Below, piece after piece: positions 30,587 through 39,075 of a DNA stretch of 64,000 nt. How positions within the stretch are numbered: the first letter of the stretch is position 1; every line of letters begins with the position of its first letter. The notes beneath the pieces were generated by a model, which did not search any database, was not told the origin of the DNA, and worked only from the letters and a program-made list of their open reading frames with translations. The translations under genes were made by a program, and so were the position numbers. Location of the stretch: contig NZ_CP060131.1 in NCBI RefSeq assembly GCF_014235185.1, positions 4,781,501 to 4,845,500 of the forward strand, read 5' to 3'. The DNA comes from Pseudonocardia petroleophila. GTDB lineage: Bacteria; Actinomycetota; Actinomycetes; Mycobacteriales; Pseudonocardiaceae.

Positions 30587-30589
30587 CCC

Positions 30590-30616
30590 GCTCACCCGGG
30601 GTGCCCCCGGGTGAGC
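30590..30616 (+). terminator. Terminator after tatC
   Basis: A perfect 12-base-pair stem GCTCACCCGGGG / CCCCGGGTGAGC with loop TGC, three bases after the tatC stop. Confidence 0.75.
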
Positions 30617-30677
30617 GTCGTCATGCCGGACCGGGTGCCGTCACGCACCGGAACCGTCGATGTGCCAGTGTGGTCCG

Positions 30678-33431
30678 GTGGCCAGCAGCACGCCTGCTCC
30701 CGCGGAGGCCTACGCCGCCGCCCGGAGCCGGGCCGCACGTCCGAACCTGACGGAGTTCGTCTCAGGTCTGCCCTTCGAGCTGGACGGGTTCCAGCGCAGC
30801 GCCTGCTCGGCGCTCGAGGACGGGCACGGCGTGCTCGTCTGCGCGCCCACCGGTGCGGGCAAGACCGTGGTGGGCGAGTTCGCCGTCCACCTCGCGCTCG
30901 CGCAGGGGCAGAAGTGCTTCTACACGACGCCGATCAAGGCGTTGAGCAACCAGAAGTACGCCGACCTCGTCGCCCGGCACGGCGCCGACGCGGTCGGGCT
31001 GCTCACCGGCGACACGGTGATCAACGGCGACGCTCAGGTGGTCGTCATGACCACCGAGGTGCTGCGCAACATGATCTACGCGGGGTCCCGGCAGCTGGAG
31101 CACCTGGGCTACGTCGTCATGGACGAGGTGCACTACCTCGCCGACCGCTTCCGCGGGGCGGTGTGGGAGGAGGTCATCCTCCAGCTCCCCGAGCACGTGG
31201 CACTGGTCAGCCTGTCGGCGACCGTCAGCAACGCCGAGGAGTTCGGCGACTGGCTGGTGACCGTCCGCGGCGACACCACCGTCGTCGTCGACGAGCACCG
31301 GCCCGTGCCGCTGTGGCAGCACATGATGGTGGGCAACCGGCTCGTCGACCTGTTCGCGGGCGAGGACGAGTCCGGGGAGCTGCAGGTCGATCCCGACCTG
31401 GTCCGCAGCACCCGCGACCTGGAGCGGTCGAGCTCGGTGTGGGACCGCGGCCGCGGGCGCTCGCCGCGCCCGGGCGGGGGCCGGTCGCAGACCCGGTTCC
31501 GGCCGCCGTCGCGCACCACCGTCATCGACCGCCTCGACCGCGACGGCCTGCTCCCGGCCATCACGTTCGTCTTCAGCCGGGCGGGCTGCGACGCCGCCGT
31601 CGGGCAGTGCCTGCGGTCCGGGCTGCGGCTCACGACCGAGGACGACGTCGCGCAGATCCGCCGGATCGTCGACGAGCACACCTCCGAGCTGCCGCAGGCC
31701 GACCTGGCCGTGCTGGGCTACTGGGAGTGGCGCGAGGCGCTGGAGCGCGGGATCGCCGCGCACCACGCCGGGATGCTCCCCGCGTTCAAGGAGACCGTCG
31801 AGGAGCTGTTCGTCCGCGGGCTGGTGCGCGCGGTGTTCGCCACCGAGACCCTCGCGCTGGGGATCAACATGCCCGCGCGCACCGTCGTGCTGGAGCGGCT
31901 GGTCAAGTACAACGGGGAGAGCCACGCCGAGCTGACGCCGGGGGAGTACACCCAGCTCACCGGGCGGGCCGGGCGCCGCGGCATCGACGTCGAGGGCCAC
32001 GCGGTCGTGATCTGGCAGCCCGGCGTCGACCCGACGCAGGTCGCCGGGCTGGCGTCGACGCGGACCTACCCGCTGCGGAGCTCGTTCAAGCCGGGCTACA
32101 ACATGGCCGTCAACCTGGTGGCGCGGTTGGGCACGGAGGCCGCGCGCGACCTGCTGGAGCAGTCGCTGGGCCAGTTCCAGGCCGACCGCTCCGTCGTCGG
32201 CATCTCGCGGCGGATCGACCGCAACGCCGAGGCGCTGGCCGGGTACGAGGAGTCGATGCGCTGCCACCTCGGCGACTTCGGCGAGTACGCGCGGCTGCGC
32301 CGGCAGGTGTCGGACCGGGAGAAGTCGCTGTCGCGCCAGGGCGTCGCGGAGAGCCGGGAGGCCTCGGCGTCGTCGCTGCGCCGGCTCAAGGTCGGCGACG
32401 TCATCGCGGTGCCGGCCGGGCGCCGCGCCGGGCTCGCGGTCGTCCTGGACCCGGGCGTCGACTCCGACGGCGACCCGCGCCCGCTGGTGCTCAGCGAGGA
32501 CCGCTGGGCCGGGCGGCTGTCGCCCGCCGACTTCCCGGGGCCGGTCGAGGCGCTGGGCCGGATGCGGCTGCCGCGCCGCGTCGACCACCGCGCCCCGCGC
32601 GTCCGCCGCGACCTGGCGTCGTCGCTGCGCAACACCGGGATCGTCGCGCCGAGCACGCCGCGGCGGCGCGGGCGCGGTGACGCCGTCGACGACCCGGAGC
32701 TCGCCACCCTGCGCCGGGCCCTGCGGGCCCACCCCTGCCACGGGTGCGACGACCGCGAGGCGCACGCGCGCTGGTCGGAGCGGCACGCCCGGCTGGAGAA
32801 GGAGACCGAGCAGCTGCGGCAGAAGCGCCGGGCCACGACGCACTCGCTGGCGCGCGCGTTCGACCGGATCCGGTCGCTGCTGGGCGAGCGCGGCTACCTC
32901 GACGGCGAGGAGGTCACCGAGCACGGCGCGCGGCTGGCCCGGCTGTGGGGCGAGTCCGACCTGCTCGCCGCCGAGTGCCTGCGCCACGGGGCGTGGGACG
33001 GGCTGGAGCCCGCGGAGCTGGCGTCGGTGGTCTCCGCTCTGGTCTACGAGACGCGGCGCGACAACGGACCGGTGCCGCGCGTGCCGTCCGGGCCGGTCAG
33101 CGAGGCGCTCGCGACGACCGTCCGGATCTGGGGCGAGCTCGACGCCGACGAGCGCCGCCACCACGTCGACCGCACCCGGGAGCCCGACCTCGGGTTCGCC
33201 TGGCCGATGCACCGCTGGGCCCGGGGCGAGTCGCTCTCGGCCGTGCTCACCGCGGCGGAGCAGAACGGCTCCGAGTTGTCGGCGGGCGACTTCGTGCGCT
33301 GGTGCCGGCAGGTCCTGGACCTGCTCGACCAGATCGCCGGGGTCGCCGGGCGCTCCAGCGGCGTCGGCCGGGTCGCCGTGCAGGCCGGGCAGGCCGTGCG
33401 CCGCGGGGTGGTGGCGGTGGGCGCCACCTGA
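30678..33431 (+). CDS. helY: Ski2/Mtr4-like DEAD/DEAH-box RNA helicase HelY
   Basis: A 917-residue superfamily 2 helicase. Motif I is CAPTGAGKT (Lys62), motif II DEVHYL, motif III SLSAT, motif V ETLALGINMPARTV and motif VI QLTGRAGRRGID. The C-terminal DSHCT-type helical domain (about 725-910) ends the protein, with a CHGCDD cysteine pair near residue 695. Length and order match M. tuberculosis HelY (906, from memory). GTG at 30678 (MASSTPAPAEAY) has CAGTGT six bases upstream; ATG at 30660 is an alternative. Likely role: RNA unwinding or degradation. Confidence 0.95.
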   Translation: MASSTPAPAEAYAAARSRAARPNLTEFVSGLPFELDGFQRSACSALEDGHGVLVCAPTGAGKTVVGEFAVHLALAQGQKCFYTTPIKALSNQKYADLVARHGADAVGLLTGDTVINGDAQVVVMTTEVLRNMIYAGSRQLEHLGYVVMDEVHYLADRFRGAVWEEVILQLPEHVALVSLSATVSNAEEFGDWLVTVRGDTTVVVDEHRPVPLWQHMMVGNRLVDLFAGEDESGELQVDPDLVRSTRDLERSSSVWDRGRGRSPRPGGGRSQTRFRPPSRTTVIDRLDRDGLLPAITFVFSRAGCDAAVGQCLRSGLRLTTEDDVAQIRRIVDEHTSELPQADLAVLGYWEWREALERGIAAHHAGMLPAFKETVEELFVRGLVRAVFATETLALGINMPARTVVLERLVKYNGESHAELTPGEYTQLTGRAGRRGIDVEGHAVVIWQPGVDPTQVAGLASTRTYPLRSSFKPGYNMAVNLVARLGTEAARDLLEQSLGQFQADRSVVGISRRIDRNAEALAGYEESMRCHLGDFGEYARLRRQVSDREKSLSRQGVAESREASASSLRRLKVGDVIAVPAGRRAGLAVVLDPGVDSDGDPRPLVLSEDRWAGRLSPADFPGPVEALGRMRLPRRVDHRAPRVRRDLASSLRNTGIVAPSTPRRRGRGDAVDDPELATLRRALRAHPCHGCDDREAHARWSERHARLEKETEQLRQKRRATTHSLARAFDRIRSLLGERGYLDGEEVTEHGARLARLWGESDLLAAECLRHGAWDGLEPAELASVVSALVYETRRDNGPVPRVPSGPVSEALATTVRIWGELDADERRHHVDRTREPDLGFAWPMHRWARGESLSAVLTAAEQNGSELSAGDFVRWCRQVLDLLDQIAGVAGRSSGVGRVAVQAGQAVRRGVVAVGAT

Positions 33432-33529
33432 TCGGGGAGATCGGGTGATCGGCTGCGCCGTCCGGGTCGGCTGTGCTTGGATCCCGGCTGTGCCCGGATG
33501 CCGCCGGGTGCGACGACGAGAGGCCGGCG

Positions 33530-34408
33530 ATGACGACGCCCGAGGGGTCCCCGCACGGCAACCCGGACGAGGGTGCCGACCGCGCCGCCTGGGGCCGTCC
33601 GCCGGCCGGGGGCTGGGGCGACCCGTCCCGCGACCCCGCCGCCGAGACCCGCTCCTGGAGCGAGAGCGCCCCCGGGGCCGACGACGCGACGCGCGTCGAC
33701 CAGCCCCGGCCGGAGCAGCCGAGGGAGGACCCGGACGCGACCCGGATGGAGCAGCCGGGGGTGTGGGGTGCCCCCGGGGCGGACCAGCAGGGTGCACAGC
33801 CGCAGGGCGGGCAGGTGCCGGCGTGGGCCCAGCAGCCGCCGCCGGGCGGGGGCTGGAACGTGCCGCCGCAGCAGGGCGGGCCGTCGGGGTGGGGTCCGCC
33901 GCCGGGCCAGTACCCGCCCCAGCCGTACCAGGGTCAGCAGCCGTACCCCGGCCAGCAGGGGTACCCGGGCCAGCAGCCCTACCCGGGGCAGGGGTATCCC
34001 GGGCAGCAGCCGTACCCCGGCCGTCCGGGCCCGCAGTGGGGCCAGGGCTACCCGCCGCTGCCCGACGCCGCCCGCCCGCCGCGCCGCTCGCGCGTCCCGC
34101 TCGTCGTCGGCGCGCTCGTGGTCGCGCTGCTCGTGATCGGCGCGGTGCTGGCCTTCGTCTCGCCCGGGTTCCTGAACACCACCGTGTTCGACCAGGCCGC
34201 GCTGCAGAGCGGCGTGCAGCGGGTGCTCGTGGAGGACTACGGCTACGGCGTCGTCGGCGACGTCGCGTGCGGGGCGCCGGGGGAGGCGATCCGGGTCACC
34301 GACGGCGCCACCTTCACCTGCACCACCACGATCGACGGCGCCCCGGCCACCGTGCCGGTGCGGGTCACGAGCAGCACCGGCGACTACGAGGTCAGCAGGC
34401 CCGCCTGA
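33530..34408 (+). CDS. DUF4333 domain membrane protein with Pro/Gln/Tyr-rich cytoplasmic tail
   Basis: A 292-residue single-pass protein. Residues 1-185 are low complexity, with repeated PYPGQQ and GYPGQQ units around 132-165. One membrane helix (189-211) follows RRSR, and the extracellular part (about 213-290) is a DUF4333 domain with two cysteines likely to form a disulfide (DVACGAPGE, TFTCTTT). Rv2091c occupies the same place beside helY in M. tuberculosis (from memory). The ATG follows GAGAGG. Its stop overlaps the acetyltransferase ATG as TGATG. Function unknown. Confidence 0.85.
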   Translation: MTTPEGSPHGNPDEGADRAAWGRPPAGGWGDPSRDPAAETRSWSESAPGADDATRVDQPRPEQPREDPDATRMEQPGVWGAPGADQQGAQPQGGQVPAWAQQPPPGGGWNVPPQQGGPSGWGPPPGQYPPQPYQGQQPYPGQQGYPGQQPYPGQGYPGQQPYPGRPGPQWGQGYPPLPDAARPPRRSRVPLVVGALVVALLVIGAVLAFVSPGFLNTTVFDQAALQSGVQRVLVEDYGYGVVGDVACGAPGEAIRVTDGATFTCTTTIDGAPATVPVRVTSSTGDYEVSRPA

Positions 34409-35601
34409 TGCCCCAGGTCCACGTCCTCGGTCCCGACGAGCTGCGCGCCGCCCATGTGCTGTTCGCGGCCTCGATCCACCGCGACACGGTCACCGACGCC
34501 GACTGGGACGCGGCGTCGCGCAGCTACAGCCCGGGCCGCACCGTGGGCGTCGCCGACGGTGGCGCTCTGATCGGCACGGCCACCTCGTTCCCGACCCGCA
34601 CCGCCGTGCCGGGCGGCGCCGCCCTCGACACCTCGGCCGTCACCCGCGTCGGGGTGCGCGCGGACCGCACCCGCCGCGGGGTCCTCTCGGCGATGATGCG
34701 CGCCCAGCTCGACGAGGCCGTCGGACGCGGCGAGCCCCTCGCGTCGCTGCGGGCCAGCGAGGCCCGGATCTACGGCCGCTTCGGCTACGGCGTGGCCAGC
34801 CGGGGGCGCCACGTCTCGGTCAACGGCCGCGGCGCGGGATGGCGCCGGGAGCCCGCGGGGGAGGTGCGGCTCGTCCTCGGCGCCGACATCGAGCCCACGC
34901 TGACGGCGCTGCACGACGCGCTCGCGCTGCGCCGCCCCGGCGGGATCACGCGCCGGGAGGCGTGGTGGCGCTGGCAGGTCGCGCAGCCGGTGGAGAAGCA
35001 CGAGCACCTGATCGCCGCCGTCCACACCGGACCCGACGGCGACGACGGGTTCGCGCTCGCGGTCCCCCTGTCGGAGGGCACGTTCGCGCACCGCGCGCTG
35101 AAGGTGAACGACCTGCACGCCGCCGACGACGACGCCACCGCCGCCCTGTGGGCGTTCCTCACCGGCATCGATCTCGTCGACCGCGTCGACGGCTGGCTCC
35201 GCCCGGTCGACGAACCGCTGGAGCTGCTGCTCGCCGATCCCCGCGACTGCAGCGTCACCGGCGGCGAGGACGAGACGTGGCTGCGCCTGGTCGACGTGCC
35301 CGTGGCCCTCGCCGCCCGCACCTGGGGCGACGGACCGCCCGTGCTGGTCGGGGTGCACGACCGCCTCCTCCCGGCCAACGACGGCGTGTACCGGATCGGC
35401 GGCGGCACCGCGGAGCGCGCGGACAGCCCCCCCGAACTGGAGTGCGACGTCGACGCCCTCGCGATGGCCTACCTCGGCGACCGCGCGCCGTCCCTGCTCG
35501 CGGCGACGGGGTGGTGGCGGGTGCACGACGCCACGGCCCCCGCCCGGGCCGACGCCCTGTTCGCCACCGACCGCCTGCCGTGGTGCGGGACGTACTTCTG
35601 A
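34408..35601 (+). CDS. Eis-like GNAT family N-acetyltransferase
   Basis: A 397-residue protein with the Eis architecture: an N-terminal GNAT domain with the CoA-binding segment TRVGVRADRTRRGVLSAMMR, a second GNAT-like domain (about 150-290) and a sterol-carrier-like C-terminal domain. Tyr122 in ARIYGRFGYG matches the general-acid Tyr of Eis, and the protein ends in Phe (WCGTYF), whose carboxylate serves as base in Eis. Such enzymes acetylate several amines of aminoglycosides or lysines. It overlaps the DUF4333 gene by one base, so both are co-transcribed. The native substrate is unknown. Confidence 0.88.
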   Translation: MPQVHVLGPDELRAAHVLFAASIHRDTVTDADWDAASRSYSPGRTVGVADGGALIGTATSFPTRTAVPGGAALDTSAVTRVGVRADRTRRGVLSAMMRAQLDEAVGRGEPLASLRASEARIYGRFGYGVASRGRHVSVNGRGAGWRREPAGEVRLVLGADIEPTLTALHDALALRRPGGITRREAWWRWQVAQPVEKHEHLIAAVHTGPDGDDGFALAVPLSEGTFAHRALKVNDLHAADDDATAALWAFLTGIDLVDRVDGWLRPVDEPLELLLADPRDCSVTGGEDETWLRLVDVPVALAARTWGDGPPVLVGVHDRLLPANDGVYRIGGGTAERADSPPELECDVDALAMAYLGDRAPSLLAATGWWRVHDATAPARADALFATDRLPWCGTYF

Positions 35602-35683
35602 AACTTCTTCGCAGGTCGCTGTAACCCCGGGCGGTCGGGCGGCGTCGGTGGGGACAGAAGCCCACGAGACCGAGGAGCCCGCG

Positions 35684-36040
35684 ATGTCCGAGTGCACCGA
35701 CCCCACCGCCCACGCCGACCCCACCACCGAGTACGTCGACCGGGACGGCGACGGCTACACCGAGACCACGCTGCTCGACACCGACGGCGACGGCGCGTTC
35801 GACACCGTGCTCGTCGACGTCGACGCGGACGGCCTCACCGACGTGGGCGCGGTCGACATCGACGCCGACGGCCGCATCGACCTGGTCGCCGTCGACATCG
35901 ACCACGACGGCTACGCCGACGTCGCGTTCCTCGACACCGACCAGGACGGTCTCCCCGACGAGGTGCTCGGTGCCGCGGACGGGCCGTTCCCGTCCCCGAC
36001 CGACGACGACACCTACCCGCGCACGGCCGCGGCGTCCTGA
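35684..36040 (+). CDS. Acidic protein with six DxDxDG calcium-loop repeats
   Basis: A 118-residue protein. After MSECTDPTAHADPTTEYV come six perfect 13-residue units (residues 19-96), each DxDxDGxxD plus four mostly hydrophobic residues: DRDGDGYTETTLL, DTDGDGAFDTVLV, DVDADGLTDVGAV and so on. The DxDxDGxxD core is the metal loop of EF-hand and thrombospondin-type calcium sites. No signal peptide is visible, so it would be cytoplasmic unless exported by an unknown route. GAGGAG lies seven bases before the ATG. I do not recognise a named family. It is convergent with an ECF sigma gene. Confidence 0.8.
   Translation: MSECTDPTAHADPTTEYVDRDGDGYTETTLLDTDGDGAFDTVLVDVDADGLTDVGAVDIDADGRIDLVAVDIDHDGYADVAFLDTDQDGLPDEVLGAADGPFPSPTDDDTYPRTAAAS
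35738..35971 (+). repeat. Six 39-base tandem repeats coding DxDxDG loops
   Basis: Six in-frame copies of a 39-base unit without spacers or gaps. The first base triplet GAC of every unit and the GACGGC core are invariant or nearly so; other positions diverge. Confidence 0.85.
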
Positions 36041-36077
36041 CATGACCCCGGCGCCCCCGACCCCGGCCGCACCGCTC

Positions 36078-36638
36078 TCAGCGCCCCAGCTGCGCCTTGA
36101 GCGAGGTGCGGGCCCGGTGGATCCACACCTTCACGCTGTTGAGGGGCGCGTCCATCAGCTCGGCCACCTGCGCGTAGGGCATGCCGCCGACCCACAGCAG
36201 CAGCGCCTCCCGGTGCTTCTCCGGCAGCGTCTCCAGCGCGGCCTGCACCGACATGGTCTCGACCAGCACGTCGGCGAACAGGCTGGCGGAGGCATCGCGG
36301 GGGCGGTCCTCGATGTCGTCCACGTTGGTCTCGGGGCGCCTGCCCCGGGCCCGGATCACGCTCAGCGCGGCGTTGCGGGCGATCGTGAACACCCAGGCCC
36401 CGAACGGGCAGCGGTGCTCGAAGCGGTGCAGGTTGCGCCAGACCGCGATCTGGCACTCCTGCAGGGCGTCGGCGGCGTCGGTGCGGTTGCCGGTCAGCCG
36501 CAGGCACAGCGCGTGCGCCTGCCGCTCCGAGGCCTTCCAGAGGGTCTTGAACGCCTCCTGGTCGCCCGCCTGGGCGGCGGCGACCAGGGCGCCCTCGTCA
36601 CCGGACTCGTCCGGTTCGGGGAAGGGGCCGGTGGCCAT
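36078..36638 (-). CDS. ECF-type RNA polymerase sigma factor
   Basis: A 186-residue sigma-70 family protein. Region 2 is QEAFKTLWKASERQAHALCL to DALQECQIAVWRNLHRFEHR with the -10 recognition helix near FGAWVFTIARNAALSVIRA. Region 4 is LPEKHREALLLWVGGMPYAQ with VAELMDAPLNSVKVWIHRAR. AGGAGG lies three bases before the ATG at 36638. No anti-sigma gene adjoins it. It is divergent from the Asp-rich protein and dynamin-like operon, which it may control; I cannot identify its promoter motif. Confidence 0.93.
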   Translation of the reverse strand: MATGPFPEPDESGDEGALVAAAQAGDQEAFKTLWKASERQAHALCLRLTGNRTDAADALQECQIAVWRNLHRFEHRCPFGAWVFTIARNAALSVIRARGRRPETNVDDIEDRPRDASASLFADVLVETMSVQAALETLPEKHREALLLWVGGMPYAQVAELMDAPLNSVKVWIHRARTSLKAQLGR

Positions 36639-36757
36639 GGTCCTCCTGCGGCTCGGGGGCGCTCGGATCATGGTTCGCGGCGCGACCGTGGATCGTTAGC
36701 CATCATGGCCCCAACGGTTCGACCCGGATAGATCCGACTCAGAGAACGGAGAGTGCG

Positions 36758-37180
36758 ATGACCGACGACATGTCCCGCGACGCGCTGCACGAGCTGTTGT
36801 TCGACGGCGTCGCGCCGCCCGCCGGGTCCGACGCGATGTTCGCGCAGACCTTCGCGGCCGAGGGTTCCGACGGCGCCGACCTGCTGCCGCCCGACGGGCT
36901 GTTCGACATCCCCGCCGACGACGACCTCGACGGCGACCCGATCCCCGGCGACCCGATCCTCGACGACCCGGCGCTCGGCGGCCTCGCCGACGACCCGGCC
37001 GACCCCGCGTTCGACGCCGACCACACCGACGACCCCGCCCTCGAGGACCCCGCCCTCGACGACCCGGCCCTCGACCACCACGCCGCCCCGGACGCCGACC
37101 ACGACGCCGCGGCCGCCGACCCGGCCCTCGGGGGCACCGACCCCGCCGCGGGCCACCCCGACCCCGGCACCGGCTGGTGA
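36758..37180 (+). CDS. Asp-rich acidic protein preceding the dynamin-like genes
   Basis: A 140-residue protein. The N-terminal 45 residues (MTDDMSRDALHELLFDGVAP then PAGSDAMFAQTFAAEG) look folded. From residue 50 on, the sequence is dominated by Asp, Pro and Ala, with repeated DDPAL and EDPAL units and no membrane helix. GGAGAG lies just upstream of the ATG. Its TGA overlaps the GTG of the first GTPase, so it is the first gene of that operon. In mycobacteria the dynamin-like iniA and iniC follow iniB, a low-complexity protein; this may be a functional analogue, but no homology is visible. Confidence 0.75.
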   Translation: MTDDMSRDALHELLFDGVAPPAGSDAMFAQTFAAEGSDGADLLPPDGLFDIPADDDLDGDPIPGDPILDDPALGGLADDPADPAFDADHTDDPALEDPALDDPALDHHAAPDADHDAAAADPALGGTDPAAGHPDPGTGW

Positions 37181-39075
37181 GCACGGCCGACCCGCTCGCC
37201 GCGCTCCGCGAGCTCTGCCACGGCGGTGCGTCGCGGGCCCGCGACGCGCGGCTGCGCGCGGAGCTGGTGGCGGTCGGGTCGCAGCTGGACCGGCCGCTGC
37301 AGCTCGCGGTGGCCGGGTCGGTCAGTGCCGGGAAGTCGACGCTGATCAACGCGATGCTGCGGCGCTCGGTCGCCCCGGCCGACGCGGGGGAGTGCACGCG
37401 GCTGGTCACCTGGTACGAGCACGGCGAGCGCGACGGCGTCGTCATCGTCGAGTGCGTCGACGGCACCGTGCACCGCCGCGCCCTGCACGACGGACGGCTG
37501 CCCGCCGACCTCGGCGTCGACCCCGCCGGGGTGCTGCGGCTGCGGGTCCAGCTCGCCGACCCGGCGTTGCGCACCGTCACGATCATCGACACGCCCGGCG
37601 TCAACACCGTCTCCGCCGAGAACGAGGACGCCACCCGGCGGCTGCTGTTCGGCGACGCGGCCGCCGAGCACGCCCAGGCCCTGCTCTACGTCCTGCGCTA
37701 CGTCCAGCGCTTCGACGCCGACACCCTCGACGAGTTCCGGGCCCTGTCCGCCGCGTGCGGGATGACCGCGGTGAACACCGCCGCCGTGCTGACCCAGATC
37801 GACCGCCGCGGCGACGGCGAGGAGGACCCGTGGCCCACCGCGCGCCGGCTCGTCGCCAAGGCCTCGGCCGACCTGGGCGGCCGCGTGCTCGACGTCGCGC
37901 CGGTGATCGGGCTGCTCGCCGAGACCGCCCGTGCGGGCCTGCTCGGCGCCGCCGAGGTCGACGCGCTGCGCGAGCTGGCCGCGCTGCCCCCCGACGAGCT
38001 CGACGACCTGCTGCTCGACCTCGACGAGTTCACGACGGAGCCGTACGGGCCCGTCGACCTCGCCACCCGCGCGGTGCTGGTCGCCCGCCTGCACCGCTAC
38101 GGCATCCGCGAGGCCGTGGCCCGGCTGCGCAGGCGTCCGTCGACCGGACCCGCCGAGCTGCACCGCTGGCTGGCCGGCTGCTCCGGCTACGGGGCGGACG
38201 TGTCCGCCGACAGCGGCACCGTCGTCTGGGAGGCCGACACGGGCGGGCCCGACCTGCCCCGCACCCTCGCCGACGTCCTGGACCGGTTCGCCCGCCACGC
38301 CGGGCGGCTCAAGGCGTTCGCCGCGGTCGGCCGGATCCGCGCGCTGACCCGCCGCGAGGTCGACCCCTGCGACGCCGGGCTGGTCGCGGAGCTGCGCGAG
38401 GCCGTCGACGAGAGCCGGCCGGTGGTCGCGGGCCTGCGCGGCCTGCGGATCCTCGCGGCCTGCGCCGCGGTCGGCCGCGGGCAGCTGCGCCTGGACGACG
38501 ACATGACCGCCGAGCTCATGCGCCTGGCCCGCTACGACGACCCCGCCACCGGGCTCGGCCTGCCGCTGACCTGCACCGCCGCCGACGTCGTCGCGGCCGC
38601 GGGGGAGGCGTCGCGGCGGTGGCGGCGGGTGGTCGCCCTGGCCGGCCCGACCGTCGGCGGGCAGCGGGCCCGCGACGTGCTCGGCGCACTGGAGGACATC
38701 GCGGCGGCCGCGCTGTCCGGGGCCCCCGCGCCCGCCCCGGCCCCCGTGCCCGTCGCCGTCCCCGAACCGGATCCCACCCTGGCCCGGATCCACCGCATCG
38801 CGCACCCGGGCTGGACCGGTCTCGACGCCGCCGTGCTCGACCGGCTCGCCCGGTCCCCGGCCCTCGGCGAGCGGGAGCGCGGGGCCGTCGGGCGGCTGCT
38901 GCGGTCGACCGGGCCCGGTGACGCGCTCGGGACCGAGGACCCGGCCGAGCTGGCGGCGCGGTTCCGGGTGCTGCTGCACCGGCCGCTGCCGGTGGTCGAG
39001 CGGCGGGGCGTGCAGGCGGTGTGCGCGGTGTTCGAGGGGCTGACGTTGGGCGCGAGTGCGGGAGGAACGGGATGA
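37177..39075 (+). CDS. Dynamin-like GTPase (first of pair)
   Basis: A 632-residue large GTPase. G1 is LAVAGSVSAGKSTLINAM (Lys53), G3 is IIDTPGVNTVS, and G4 is probably VLTQID. Helical, Arg/Leu/Ala-rich sequence beyond residue 300 would form the dynamin stalk; no clear membrane hairpin is present. A Pro/Ala linker (about 510-530) precedes a C-terminal helical segment. It starts with GTG overlapping the acidic gene and ends overlapping the second GTPase. The family includes IniA/IniC and Streptomyces DynA/DynB, which remodel membranes. As DynA/DynB-type pairs interact, a heteromer with the next product is likely. Confidence 0.87.
   Translation: MSTADPLAALRELCHGGASRARDARLRAELVAVGSQLDRPLQLAVAGSVSAGKSTLINAMLRRSVAPADAGECTRLVTWYEHGERDGVVIVECVDGTVHRRALHDGRLPADLGVDPAGVLRLRVQLADPALRTVTIIDTPGVNTVSAENEDATRRLLFGDAAAEHAQALLYVLRYVQRFDADTLDEFRALSAACGMTAVNTAAVLTQIDRRGDGEEDPWPTARRLVAKASADLGGRVLDVAPVIGLLAETARAGLLGAAEVDALRELAALPPDELDDLLLDLDEFTTEPYGPVDLATRAVLVARLHRYGIREAVARLRRRPSTGPAELHRWLAGCSGYGADVSADSGTVVWEADTGGPDLPRTLADVLDRFARHAGRLKAFAAVGRIRALTRREVDPCDAGLVAELREAVDESRPVVAGLRGLRILAACAAVGRGQLRLDDDMTAELMRLARYDDPATGLGLPLTCTAADVVAAAGEASRRWRRVVALAGPTVGGQRARDVLGALEDIAAAALSGAPAPAPAPVPVAVPEPDPTLARIHRIAHPGWTGLDAAVLDRLARSPALGERERGAVGRLLRSTGPGDALGTEDPAELAARFRVLLHRPLPVVERRGVQAVCAVFEGLTLGASAGGTG

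Noticed and set aside
35738-35971. CRISPR array or non-coding satellite
   Set aside because: The 39-base units are contiguous, in frame and vary at silent positions; they encode calcium-loop repeats.
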